64,000 bases of DNA from Zea mays (taxonomy: Eukaryota; Streptophyta; Magnoliopsida; Poales; Poaceae), in assembly GCF_902167145.1 (NCBI RefSeq), contig NC_050105.1, positions 142,927,508 through 142,991,507 of the forward strand. Direction: 5' to 3'. Shown one piece after another: positions 54,868 through 64,000 of the stretch. The stretch's first letter is position 1. The number at the start of each line of letters is the position of its first letter. The notes below the pieces were generated by a model. That model was not told the origin of the DNA. It did not search any database and was given only the letters and a program-made list of their open reading frames with translations. Made by a program: the position numbers and the translations under genes.

Positions 54868-55629
54868 ACTAGGTCGTCCCAGTTGGAGATCTGCCCCGGA
54901 GGCAGGTGCTCCAGCTAGGCGCGAGCGGTGTCGGAGAGGTACAGGGGGAGGTTGCGGATGATGAGGTTGTCATCGTTCGTTCCACCCAGTTGGCAGGCCA
55001 GCCGGTAGTCCGCGAGCCACAGTTCCGGTCTCGTCTCCCCCGAGTACTTTGTGATAGTAGTCGGGGTTCGGAACCGGGTCGGGAACGGTGCCCGTTGTAT
55101 GGCGCGGCTGAAAGCCTGCGGACCGGGTGGTTCGGGCGAGGGACTCCGATCCTCCCCGCTGTCGTAGCGTCCCCCACGCCTGGGGTGGTAGCCTCGACGC
55201 ACCCTCTCGTCGAGGTGGGCCCGACGGCTGTGGTGATGGTGCTCGTTGCCGAGGCGACCCGGGGCCGCAGGCGCTGTGTTGCGCGTGCGCCCGGTGTGGA
55301 CCGAGGCTTCCCGCATGAATCGGGAAGTCGCGGCGCGATGTTCCGAGGGGTACCCCTGCCTTCGAGAGGCGGAGCTTTCGGCCCGTCGGACCGCGGCGTC
55401 GTCTAGGAGATTCTTGAGCTCTCTCTGGATACGCCACCCCTCGGTGGTTGATGGCTCCGGCATCGCGCGGAGAAGCATTGCCGCTGCAGCCAGGTTCTGG
55501 CCGACTCCACTGGAAGTCGGTGGCGGCCTTGCCCTGACACCATCGGCGATGCGGTGCTGGATACCCTGGGGTAGATGACGCACTTCTCCGGGCGGAGGTT
55601 GGCCCGCCCATTCCTGCCCGATGTCCCGG
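54868..55629 (-). pseudogene. Huck gag fragment, C-terminal part deleted
   Basis: Frame with WRIQRELKNLLDDAAVRRAE, DRSPSPEPPGPQAFSRAIQR, TTITKYSGETRPELWLADYR and LACQLGGTNDDNLIIRNLPL, then TAG (54912-54914) for Trp in the DTARAW-LEHLPP block. It then jumps after GNFQVTYVR straight to the linker before protease. The remaining capsid and the zinc knuckle are missing, an internal deletion I place near 54800-54850. On the right it is cut by the Opie LTR at 55630. Confidence 0.8.
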
Positions 55630-56920
55630 TGAAAGTCGCCTAGAGGGGGGGTGAATAGGGCGAAACTGAAATTTACAAATATAAACACAACTACAAGCCG
55701 GGTTAGTGTTAGTAATAAAGAAACGAGTCCGCGAGAGGGGATGGAAAACAAATCGCAAGCAAATGAAGAGTGTGACACGCCGATTTGTTTTACCGAGGTT
55801 CGGTTCTTGCAAACCTACTCCCCGTTGAGGAGGCCACAAAGGCCGGGTCTCTTTCAACCCTTCCCTCTCTCAAACGATCCCACGGATCGAGTGAGCTTTC
55901 TCTACTCAATCACTTGGAACACAAAGTTCCCACAAGGACCACCACAAGTTTGGTGTCTCTTGTATCAATTACAAGTGAGTTTGATCGCAATGAAAGAATC
56001 AAGAAGGAAGAAAGCAATCCAAGCGCAAGAGCTCGAAAGAACACAAGCAAATCACTCTCTCTAGTCACTATGGCGTTGTGTGGAATTTGGAGAGGATTTG
56101 ATCTCTTTGGTGTGTCTAGAATTGAATGCTAGAGCTCTTGTAGTAGTTGGGAAGTGGAAAAACTTGGATGCAATGAATGGTGGGGTGGTTGGGGTATTTA
56201 TAGCCCCAACCACCAAATGTGGCCGTTGGGAGGCTGTCTGCTCGATGGCGCACCGGACAGTCCGGTGCCCCCTGCCACGTCATCACTGCCGTTGGATTCT
56301 GACCGTTGGAGCTTCTGACTTGTGGGCCCGCCCGGGTGTCCGGTGCACACCGGACATGTACTGTTTACTGTCCGGTGTGGCAGTATGGGCGCGCCTGACT
56401 TCTGCGCGCGCTGCGCGCGCATTTAATGCGCCGCAGGTAGCCGTTGGCGCGGAGAAAGCCGTTGCTCCGGAGTTGCACCGGACAGTCCGGTGCACACCGG
56501 ACAGTCCGGTGAATTATAGTGGACTAGCCGTTGGAGTTTCCCGAAGCTGGCGAGTTCCTGAGGCCGCTTCTCCATGGCGCACCGGACACTGTCCGGTGTA
56601 CACCGGACAGTCCGGTGAATTATAGCGCGAGTGCCTCTGGAAATTCCCGAAGGTGACGAGTTCGAGTTGGAGTCCTCTGGTGCACCGGACACTGTCCGGT
56701 GGTGCACCGGACAGTCCGGTGCTCCCAGACCAGAGGGCCTTCGGTTCCCACTTTGCTCCTTTGTTGAATCCAAAACTTGATCTTTTTATTGGCTGAGTGT
56801 GAACCTTTACACCTGTGTAATCTATACACTTGGGCAAACTTAGTTAGTCCAAATGTTTGTGTTAGGCAATTCAACCACCAAAATTATTTAGGAACTAGGT
56901 GTAAGCCTAATTCCCTTTCA
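55630..56920 (-). mobile_element. 3' LTR of the Opie element
   Basis: 1291 bp, TGAAAG...CTTTCA termini. In element sense it starts at 56920 (TGAAAGGGAATTAGGC) and ends at 55630 (CCTCTAGGCGACTTTCA). TATA (TATAAATA) on the minus strand at 56195-56202. The part upstream of it carries the CCGGACAGTCCGG palindromes. Short frames across it are chance. Confidence 0.9.
56243..56724 (-). promoter_or_regulatory. Cluster of CACCGGACAGTCCGGTG palindromes in U3
   Basis: At least six near-perfect palindromes of about 17 bp (around 56250, 56480, 56500, 56600, 56705, and variants with CACTGTCCGG or ACATGTACTG in the middle), all just upstream of the TATA box. Related motifs sit in the same place in the LTRs at 7740-8170 and 17669-18090. 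They could bind a dimeric factor or form hairpins, which is an inference. Confidence 0.65.
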
Positions 56921-57779
56921 ATCTCCCCCTTTTTGGTGATTGATGCCAACACAAACCAAAGCAAATATAGAAGTGCATAATCGAACTAGTTTGCATAATG
57001 TAAGTGTAAAGGTTGCTTGGAATTGAGCCAATATAACTACTTACAAGATATGCATGGATTGTTCCTTACTTATAACATTTTGGACCACGCTTGCACCACA
57101 AGTTTTGTTTTTGCAAATTCTTTTGTAAATCCTTTTCAAAGTTCTTTTGCAAGCAGTCAAAGGTAAATGAATAAGATTTTGCAAAGCATTTTCAAGATTT
57201 GAAATTTTCTCCTCCTGTTTCAAATGCTTCTCCTTTGACTAAACAAAACTCCCCCTAAATGAGATACTCCTCTTAGTGTTCAAGAGGATTTTGATATGTC
57301 CTTTTTGAAATACTACTTTCTCCCCCTTTTGAACATAATAGGAAAACCAATTGAGAAATATTCAACACTAAGGTTTTTGAAATTGGTGGTGGTGCAGTCC
57401 GTTTGCTTTGGGCTCATTTCTCCCCCTTTTTGGCATGAATCGCCAAAAACGGAATCATTAGAGCCCTTGAAGTGCTATCTTCCCCTTTGGTCATAAATAA
57501 ATGAGTTAAGATTATACCAAAGACGAAGTCCGGTCCTTTTGCTTTGGGGCTCTTACTCTCTCCCCCAAAGACGAAGTTCTTTTCTTTGATGATCATGCTT
57601 TAGTTGCTTGGAGTGACGGCGAAGGATGAGTTACGTAGTGGAAGCCTTTTTCTTGGCCGAAGACTCCAATTTCCTTTCAATACACCTATGACTTGGTTTG
57701 AAATAGACTTGAAAACACATTAGTCATAGCATATGAAAGAGATATGATCAAAGGTATATAAATGAGCTATGTGTGCCAT
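56921..57779 (-). other. Opie 3' untranslated region and polypurine tract
   Basis: The tract AAAAAGGGGGAGAT occupies 56921-56934 on the minus strand. The rest contains several more CTCCCCC-type runs (57250, 57320, 57420, 57560). No ORF of note. Confidence 0.8.
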
Positions 57780-59222
57780 CTAGCAAAAGAAGTTGCGTGA
57801 ATCAAGAATATTGAGCTCATGCCTAAGTTTGGTAAAAGTTTGTTCATCAAGAGGCTTGGTAAAGATATCGGCTAATTGATCTTTAGTGTTAATATAAGAA
57901 ATCTCGATATCTCCCTTTTGTTGGTGATCCCTAAGGAAATGATATCGGATGGCTATGTGCTTAGTGCGGCTATGCTCGACGGGATTGTCGGCCATTTTGA
58001 TTGCACTCTCATTATCACATAGCAAAGGGACTTTGGTTAATTTGTAACCGTAGTCCCGCAGGGTTTGCCTCATCCAAAGCAATTGCGCACAACAGTGGCC
58101 TGCGGCAATATACTCGGCTTCGGCGGTGGAAAGAGCAACCGAATTTTGCTTCTTTGAAGCCCAAGACACCAAGGATCTTCCCAAGAACTGGCAAGTCCCC
58201 GATGTGCTCTTCCTATTGATTTTGCACCCCGCCCAATCGGCATCCGAATAACCAATCAAATCAAATGTGGATCCCCGAGGGTACCAAAGCCCAAACTTAG
58301 GAGTATAAGCCAAATATCTCAAGATTCGTTTTACGGCCGTAAGGTGGGATTCCTTAGGGTCGGATTGGAATCTTGCACACATGCAAACGGAAAGCATAAT
58401 GTCCGGTCGAGATGCACATAAATAGAGTAATGAACCTATCATCGACCGGTATACCTTTTGATCCACGGACTTACCTCCCGTGTCGAGGTCGAGATGCCCA
58501 TTAGTTCCCATGGGTGTCTTGATGGGTTTGGCATCCTTCATTCCAAACTTGCTTAGAATATCTTGAGTGTACTTCGTTTGGCTTAGGAAGGTGCCCTCTT
58601 GGAGTTGCTTGACTTGGAATCCTAGAAAATACTTCAACTCCCCCATCATAGACATCTCGAATTTCTGTGTCATGATCCTACTAAACTCTTCACAAGTGGA
58701 TTCGTTAGTAGACCCAAATATAATATCATCAACATAAATTTGGCATACAAACAAATCATTCTCAAGTGTTTTAGTAAAGAGTGTAGGATCGGCCTTTCCG
58801 ACTTTGAATCCATTTGCAATAAGAAAATCTCTAAGGCATTCATACCATGCTCTTGGGGCTTGCTTGAGCCCATAAAGCGCCTTAGAGAGCTTATAGACAT
58901 GGTTAGGATACTCACTGTCTTCAAAGCCGGGAGGTTGCTCAACATAGACCTCTTCCTTGATTGGTCCATTGAGGAAGGCACTTTTCACGTCCATTTGATA
59001 AAGCTTAAAGCCATGGTAAGTAGCATAGGCTAATAATATGCGAATTGACTCAAGCCTAGCTACGGGTGCATAGGTTTCACCGAAATCCAAACCTTCGACT
59101 TGGGAGTATCCTTTGGCCACAAGTCGAGCTTTGTTCCTTGTCACCACACCATGCTCATCTTGCTTGTTGCGGAAAACCCATTTGGTTCCTACAACATTTT
59201 GGTTAGGACGTGGAACTAAATG
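57780..59222 (-). CDS. Opie reverse transcriptase and RNase H
   Basis: Minus strand, open from the codon after the TGA at 59223 to the stop at 57780. It begins [17 protein letters not shown], then [52 protein letters not shown], the active site [14 protein letters not shown] and [20 protein letters not shown]. RNase [73 protein letters not shown]. All catalytic Asp residues visible are present, and the Copia order agrees. The only defect is the stop between it and the integrase part. Confidence 0.92.
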   Translation of the reverse strand, partial: HLVPRPNQNVVGTKWVFRNKQDEHGVVTRNKARLVAKGYSQVEGLDFGETYAPVARLESIRILLAYATYHGFKLYQMDVKSAFLNGPIKEEVYVEQPPGFEDSEYPNHVYKLSKALYGLKQAPRAWYECLRDFLIANGFKVGKADPTLFTKTLENDLFVCQIYVDDIIFGSTNESTCEEFSRIMTQKFEMSMMGELKYFLGFQVKQLQEGTFLSQTKYTQDILSKFGMKDAKPIKTPMGTNGHLDLDTGGKSVDQKVYRSMIGSLLYLCASRPDIMLSVCMCARFQSDPKESHLTAVKRILRYLAYTPKFGLWYPRGSTFDLIGYSDADWAGCKINRKSTSGTCQFLGRSLVSWASKKQNSVALSTAEAEYIAAGHCCAQLLWMRQTLRDYGYKLTKVPLLCDNESAIKMADNPVEHSRTKHIAIRYHFLRDHQQKGDIEISYINTKDQLADIFTKPLDEQTFTKLRHELNILDSRNFFC

Positions 59223-61012
59223 TCATACCTCATTCCTAGTGAAGTTGTTGAGCTCCTCTTGCATCGCCACCACCCAATCCGAATCTTGGAGTGCTTCCTC
59301 TATCCTGTGTGGCTCAATAGAGGAAACAAACGAGTAATGTTCACAAAAATGTGCAACACGAGATCGAGTAGTTACCCCCTTATGAATATCGCCGAGGATG
59401 GTGTCGACGGGGTGATCTCGTTGAATTGCTTGGTGGACTCTTGGGTGTGGCGGCCTTTGCTCTTCATCCTCCTTGTCTTGATCATTTGCATCTCCCCCTT
59501 GATCTATGCCGTCATCTTGAGGTGGCTCATTTGATTGATCTTCTTCTTCATCAACTTGAGCTTCATCCTCATTTTGAGTCGGTGGAGATGCTTGCGTGGA
59601 GGAGGACGGTTGATCTTGTGCATTTGGAGGCTCTTCGGATTCTTTAGGGCACACATCCCCAATGGACATGTTTCTTAGCGCGATGCACGGAGCCTCTTCA
59701 TCACCTATCTCATCAAGATCAACTTGCTCTACTTGAGAGCCGTTAGTCTCATCAAACACAACGTCACATGAGACTTCAATTAGTCCAGTGGACTTGTTAA
59801 AGACCCTATATGCCCTTGTGTTTGAGTCATAACCAAGTAAAAAGCCTTCTACAGTCTTAGGAGCAAATTTAGATTTTCTACCTCTCTTAACAAGAATAAA
59901 GCATTTGCTACCAAAGACTCTAAAATATGAAATGTTGGCCTTTTTACCGGTTAGGAGTTCATATGATGTCTTCTTGAGGATTCGGTGTAGATATAAACGG
60001 TTGATGGCGAAGCAAGCAGTGTTGACCGCCTCGGCCCAAAACCGATCCGAAGTCTTGTATTCATCAAGCATTGTCCTTGCCATGTCCAAAAGAGTTCTAT
60101 TCTTCCTCTCCACTACACCATTTTGTTGTGGCGTGTAGGGAGAAGAGAACTCATGCTTGATACCCTCTTCCTCAAGAAAGCCTTCGATTTGAGAGTTCTT
60201 GAACTCCGTCCCGTTGTCGCTTCTTATTTTCTTGATCCTTAAGCCGAACTCATTTTGAGCCCGTCTCAAGAATCCCTTTAAGGTCTCTTGGGTTTGCGAT
60301 TTTTCCTGTAAAAAGAATACCCAAGTGAAGCGAGAATAGTCATCCACAATAACTAGACAGTACTTACTCTCGCCGATGCTTATGTAAGCGATCGGGCCGA
60401 ATAAATCCATGTGTAGGAGCTCCAGTGGCCTGTCGGTCGTCATTATGTTCTTATGCGGATGATGAGTGCCAACTTGCTTCCCTGCTTGGCATGCGCTACA
60501 AATCCTGTCTTTCTCAAAATGAACATTTGTTAATCCTAAAATGTGTTCTCCCTTTAGAAGCTTGTGAAGATTCTTCATCCCAACATGGGCTAGTCGGCGG
60601 TGCCAGAGCCAACCCATGTTAGTCTTAGCAATTAAGCAAGTGTCGAGTTCAGCTCTATCAAAATCTACCAAGTATAGCTGACCCTCTAACACTCCCTTAA
60701 ATGCTATTGAATCATCACTTCTTCTAAAGACAGTGACACCAACATCAGTGAATAGACAGTTGTAGCCCATTTGACATAATTGAGATACAGAAAGCAAGTT
60801 GTAATCTAAAGAATCAACAAGAAAAACATTGGAAATAGAGTGGTCAGGAGATATAGCAATTTTACCAAGACCTTTGACCAAACCTTGATTTCCATCCCCG
60901 AATGTGATGGCTCGTTGGGGATCTTGGTTTTTCTCATATGAGGAGAACATCTTTTTCTCCCCAGTCATGTGGTTTGTGCACCCGCTGTCGAGTATCCAAC
61001 TTGAGCCCCCGG
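59223..61012 (-). pseudogene. Opie protease and integrase, ended by a Trp-to-stop change
   Basis: The frame enters at about 61012 with the protease site WILDSGCTNHMTGEKK, then LVDSLDYNLLSVSQLCQMGY. Integrase: zinc finger with HRRLAHVGMKNLHKL and CSACQAGKQ, first Asp in HMDLFGPI, second in IRSDNGTEFKN, Glu in NGVVERKNRTLLDMA. Next is a long acidic linker (EDEAQVDEEEDQSNEPPQDD) and the start of reverse transcriptase DSDWVVAMQEELNNFTRNEV. TGA (59223-59225) then stands where Trp is expected. It lies in a different frame from gag, with only 60 bp between. Confidence 0.88.
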
Positions 61013-61035
61013 ATGCATAAACCTACAAAACAAGT

Positions 61036-63593
61036 TTAGTTCTTGACTTTAGGTACCCAAATGGTTTTGGGTCCTTTGGCATTAGACACAAGAACTTTGG
61101 GTACCCAAACACAAGTCTTTGAACCCTTGTGCTTGCCCCCAACATATTTGGCAACTATTTTGCCGGATTTGTTAGTCAACACATAAGATGCATCAAAAGT
61201 TTTGAATGAAATGTCATGATCATTTGATGCACTAGGAGTTTTCTTTCTAGGCAACTTAGCACGGGTTGGTTGCCTAGAGCTAGATGTCTCACCCTTATAC
61301 ATGAAAGCATGATTAGGGCCAGAGTGAGACTTCCGAGAATGAATTCTCCTAATTTTGCTCTCAGGATAACCGGCAGGGTATAAAATGTAACCCTCGTTAT
61401 CTTGAGGCATGGGAGCCTTGCCCTTAACAAAATTCGACAATCTTTTAGGAGGGGCACTAAGTTTGACATTGTCTCCCCTTTGGAAGCCAATGCCATCCTT
61501 GATGCCAGGGCGTCTCCCATTATAGAGCATACTTCTAGCAAATTTAAAATTTTCATTCTCTAAGTTATGCTCGGCAATTTTAGCATCTAGTTTTGCTATA
61601 TGATCATTTTGTTGTTTAATTAAAGCCATATGATCATGAATAGCATTTACATCAACATCTCTACATCTAGTACAAATAGTGACATGCTCAATGGTAGATG
61701 TAGATGGTTTGCAGAAATTAAGTTCAACAATCTTAGCATGAAGAATATCATTTTTATCTCTAAGATCGGAAATTGTAACTTTGCAAACATCAAAATCTTT
61801 AACCTTAGCAATTAAATTTTCATTCTCTACTCTAAGGCTAGCAAGAGAAATGTTCAATTCTTCAATCCTAGCAAGCAAATCATCATTATTATCTCTAGGA
61901 TTAGGAATTGAAACATTACAAACATGTGAATCAACCTTAGCATTTAGACTAGCATTTTCATTCCTAAGGTTGTCAATCATCTCACGGCAAGTGCTTAGCT
62001 CACTAGATAATTTTTCACATTTCTCAATTTCTAGAGCATAAGCATTTTTAACCTTAACATGTTTCTTGTTTTCTTTAATTAGACAATCCTCTTGTGAATC
62101 CAAAAGGTCATCCTTTTCATGAATAGCACTAATTAATTCATTTAATTTTTCTTTTTGTTCCATGTTAAGGTTGGCAAAAAGGGTACGCAAATTATCTTCC
62201 TCATCACTAGCATTATCATCACTAGAGGTTTCATATTTAGTGGAGGATCTTGATTTTACCTTCTTTTTGCCGTCCTTTGCCATGAGGCACTTGTGGCCGA
62301 CGTTAGGGAAGAGAAGTCCCTTGGTGACGGCGATGTTGGCGGCGTCCTCGTCATCGGAGGAGTCGCTAGAGCTTTCATCGGAGTCCCACTCCCGATAAAC
62401 ATGGGCATCGCCGCCCTTCTTCTTGTAGTATCTCTTCTTCTCCTTTCCTCTCCCCTTCTTGTCGTCGCCTCGGTCACTGTCACTTGATATAGGACATTTA
62501 GCAATAAAATGACCGGGCTTACCACATTTGTAGCAAACCTTCTTGGAGCGGGACTTGTAGTCTTTCCCCCTCCTTTGCTTGAGGATTTGGTGGAAGCTCT
62601 TGATGACGAGCGTCATTTCCTCATTGTCGAGCTTGGAGGCGTCTATTGGTTGTCGACTTGGTGTAGCCTCCTCCTTCTTTTCTTCCGTCGCCTTGAATGC
62701 GACGGGTTGAACTTCGGATGTGGTGGGTTCGTCAAGCTCGTTGATCTTTCTCGAGCCTTCGATCATGCACTCAAAACTTACAAAATGCCCGATAACTTCC
62801 TCGGGGGTCATTTTTGTATATCTAGGATTACCACGAATTAATTGAACTTGAGTAGGGTTAAGGAAAATAAGTGATCTTAGAATAACCTTAACCACCTCGT
62901 GGTCGTCCCACTTTATGCTCCCGAGGTTGCGCACTTGGTTCACCAAGGTCTTGAGCCGGTTGTACATGTGTTGTGGCTCCTCCCCTTTGCGAAGCCGGAA
63001 CCGACCGAGCTCCCCCTCGATCGTTTCCCGCTTGGTGAGCTCATCTCCCTCGTGCGCGGTTTTGAGCACATCCCAAACTTCCTTGGCGCTCTTCAACCCT
63101 TGCACTTTGTTATACTCCTCTCTACTTAAAGAGGCGAGGAGTATCGTTGTCGCTTGAGAGTTGAAGTGCTCAATTTGGGCCACCTCATCCTCATCATAGT
63201 CCTTATCCCCTACCGACGGTACCTGTGCACCAAACTCAACAACATCCCATATACTTTTGTGGAGTGAGGTTAGATGAAATCGCATTAAATCACTCCACCT
63301 AGCATAATCTTCACCATCAAAAGTTGGTGGTTTGCCTAATGGGACGGAAAGTAAAGGTGTATGTTTAGAAATGCGAGGGTAGTGTAGGGGGATCTTACTA
63401 AACTTCTTACGCTCTTGGCGTTTAGAAGTTACGGAGGGCGCGTCGGAGCCGGAGGTCGATGTTGATGAAGTGTCGGTCTCGTAGTAGACCACTTTCCTCA
63501 TCCTCTTTTGCTTGCCCCCACTCCGATGCGACTTGTGGGAAGAAGATTTTTCTTTCTTCTCTTTGTGGTGAGAAGAAGATTTCTTCTCCTTCC
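61036..63593 (-). pseudogene. Opie gag, N-terminus cut off by a Huck insertion
   Basis: About 850 codons open to TAA at 61036. The Lys/Ser-rich start SSHKSHRSGGKQKR is followed by GKPPTFDGEDYARWSDLMRF, SIWDVVEFG, GLKSAKEVWDVLKTAHEGDE and the CCHC knuckle CYKCGKPGHFIAKC, which is intact. A long coiled coil follows (EKLNELISAIHEKDDLLDSQ, EIEKCEKLSSELSTC, ARIEELNISLASLRVENENL), then a basic C-terminus ending KTIWVPKVKN. The coiled-coil extension is typical of the SIRE lineage. The first ten residues of the apparent ORF (from 63624) come from the Huck LTR and are not gag. Confidence 0.9.
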
Positions 63594-64000
63594 TGTCGGG
63601 GACCATAATTAGGGGTACCCTCAAGACGCCTAATTCTCAGCTGGTAACCCCCATCAGCATAAAGCTGCAAAGGCCTGATGGGCACGATTAAGTCAGGGAT
63701 CAGTCCACACGAGTGACTCGATCACGCTTCGCCCGAGCCTAGCCTCGGCCAAAGGCAGCCGACCTCGAGAGACTTCCGTCTCGCCCGAGGCCCCCTTTTT
63801 ATGGCGGACACATCACCGGCTCGCCCGAGGCCTTGGCTTCGCTCAGAAGCAACCTTGACTAAATCGCCACACCGACTGACCAAATTGCAGGGGCATTTAA
63901 CGCAAAGGTGGCCTGACACCTCTATCCTGACACGCGCCCCCGGCAGAGCCGAAGTGACCGTCGTCACTCCACCGCTCCACTGGCCAGTCTGACAGAAGGA
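63594..64000 (+). mobile_element. 5' LTR start of a second Huck element, plus strand
   Basis: TGTCGGGGACCATAATTAGG at 63594, closely matching the first 400 bp of 5161-6861. It is inserted in the Opie gag. The bases before it (CTTCC, 63589-63593) should recur at the far end as target duplication, outside the window. Confidence 0.9.

Larger units (their letters stand above)
45148..55629 (-). mobile_element. Huck-type Tat gypsy element, minus strand, 5' part beyond Opie
   Basis: From right to left (element orientation): gag remnant 54868-55629, protease, reverse transcriptase, RNase H, integrase, about 3.9 kb without sense coding, polypurine tract and 3' LTR 45148-46822. An Opie element interrupts gag at 55630, so the element's 5' portion lies past the window. 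The pol frame is broken mainly by single stops, most explained by C to T or G to A changes. LTR-left flank GTTAT (45143-45147) would be one target duplication copy. Confidence 0.85.
55630..63593 (-). mobile_element. Opie-type Copia element, nearly intact, 5' end displaced
   Basis: From right to left: gag, protease, integrase, reverse transcriptase, RNase H, 3' untranslated part, polypurine tract, 3' LTR 55630-56920. Only one stop breaks pol. The gag is interrupted at 63593 by the LTR of a plus-strand Huck, so the rest of gag and the 5' LTR lie past the window. Of all the retroelement copies here it looks the youngest. Confidence 0.9.

Noticed and set aside
63594..63624. ATG at 63624 as the true start of the Opie gag
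   Set aside because: These codons are in the Huck LTR. The gag frame only begins after the insertion point and its own start lies past the window.

Overview
The window looks like maize (Zea mays) or a close relative. It opens with about five and a half units of a roughly 180-bp satellite that I recognise as the maize knob180 repeat. Nearly everything else is nested transposable elements of maize families: Opie/Ji-type Copia, Huck-type and cinful/zeon-type Gypsy of the Tat lineage, a CRM-like chromovirus, Tekay/Del-type LTRs, hAT elements and a PIF/Harbinger-like element. I see no intact single-copy host gene. Family names come from memory of LTR termini and protein motifs, not from a search.

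Left part (1-27.1 kb). A histone H2A gene with a Tekay/Del-type LTR upstream has been multiplied into four partial copies. Two are convergent and form a large imperfect palindrome (about 937-7541). A third lies at 18728-21810 as an inverted copy of the same module. The fourth is promoter-only (24198-24582). All coding copies are broken, each by different lesions. A Huck-type solo LTR with a perfect 5-bp target duplication (ATATG) sits in one upstream LTR. Between the second and third copies lies a gutted Opie/Ji-type Copia element. Its 3' LTR carries a 7305-bp transposon (10161-17465) with 15-bp terminal inverted repeats and a TAA target duplication. That transposon has no visible transposase. 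It holds a ten-exon Ulp1-like cysteine protease gene that reads open through canonical splice sites, an ankyrin exon resembling XB3/XBAT-type ubiquitin ligases, and several exons of a UBC23/24 (PHO2)-like ubiquitin-conjugating enzyme. It is the most interesting object in the window.

Middle (27-45 kb). A Huck fragment flanked by locally templated filler DNA is followed by retroelement debris, including a gag-like relic, Tekay/Del-type LTR pieces and a short gypsy-type fragment. A gag-less cinful/zeon-like element follows, with a hAT element inserted in its protease (8-bp target duplication TATATTTG) and its integrase cut off at 37729. Next is a CRM-like chromovirus with two 558-bp LTRs and inactivating changes in the zinc knuckle, reverse transcriptase and integrase.

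Right part (45-64 kb). A minus-strand Huck element has a 3' LTR with 57-bp tandem repeats, a long region between pol and LTR with antisense coding signals, and a pol broken by point stops. Its gag is interrupted by a nearly intact minus-strand Opie element. The Opie gag is in turn interrupted at 63594 by the 5' LTR of a second, plus-strand Huck that runs out of the window. This is a three-level nest: Huck into Opie into Huck.
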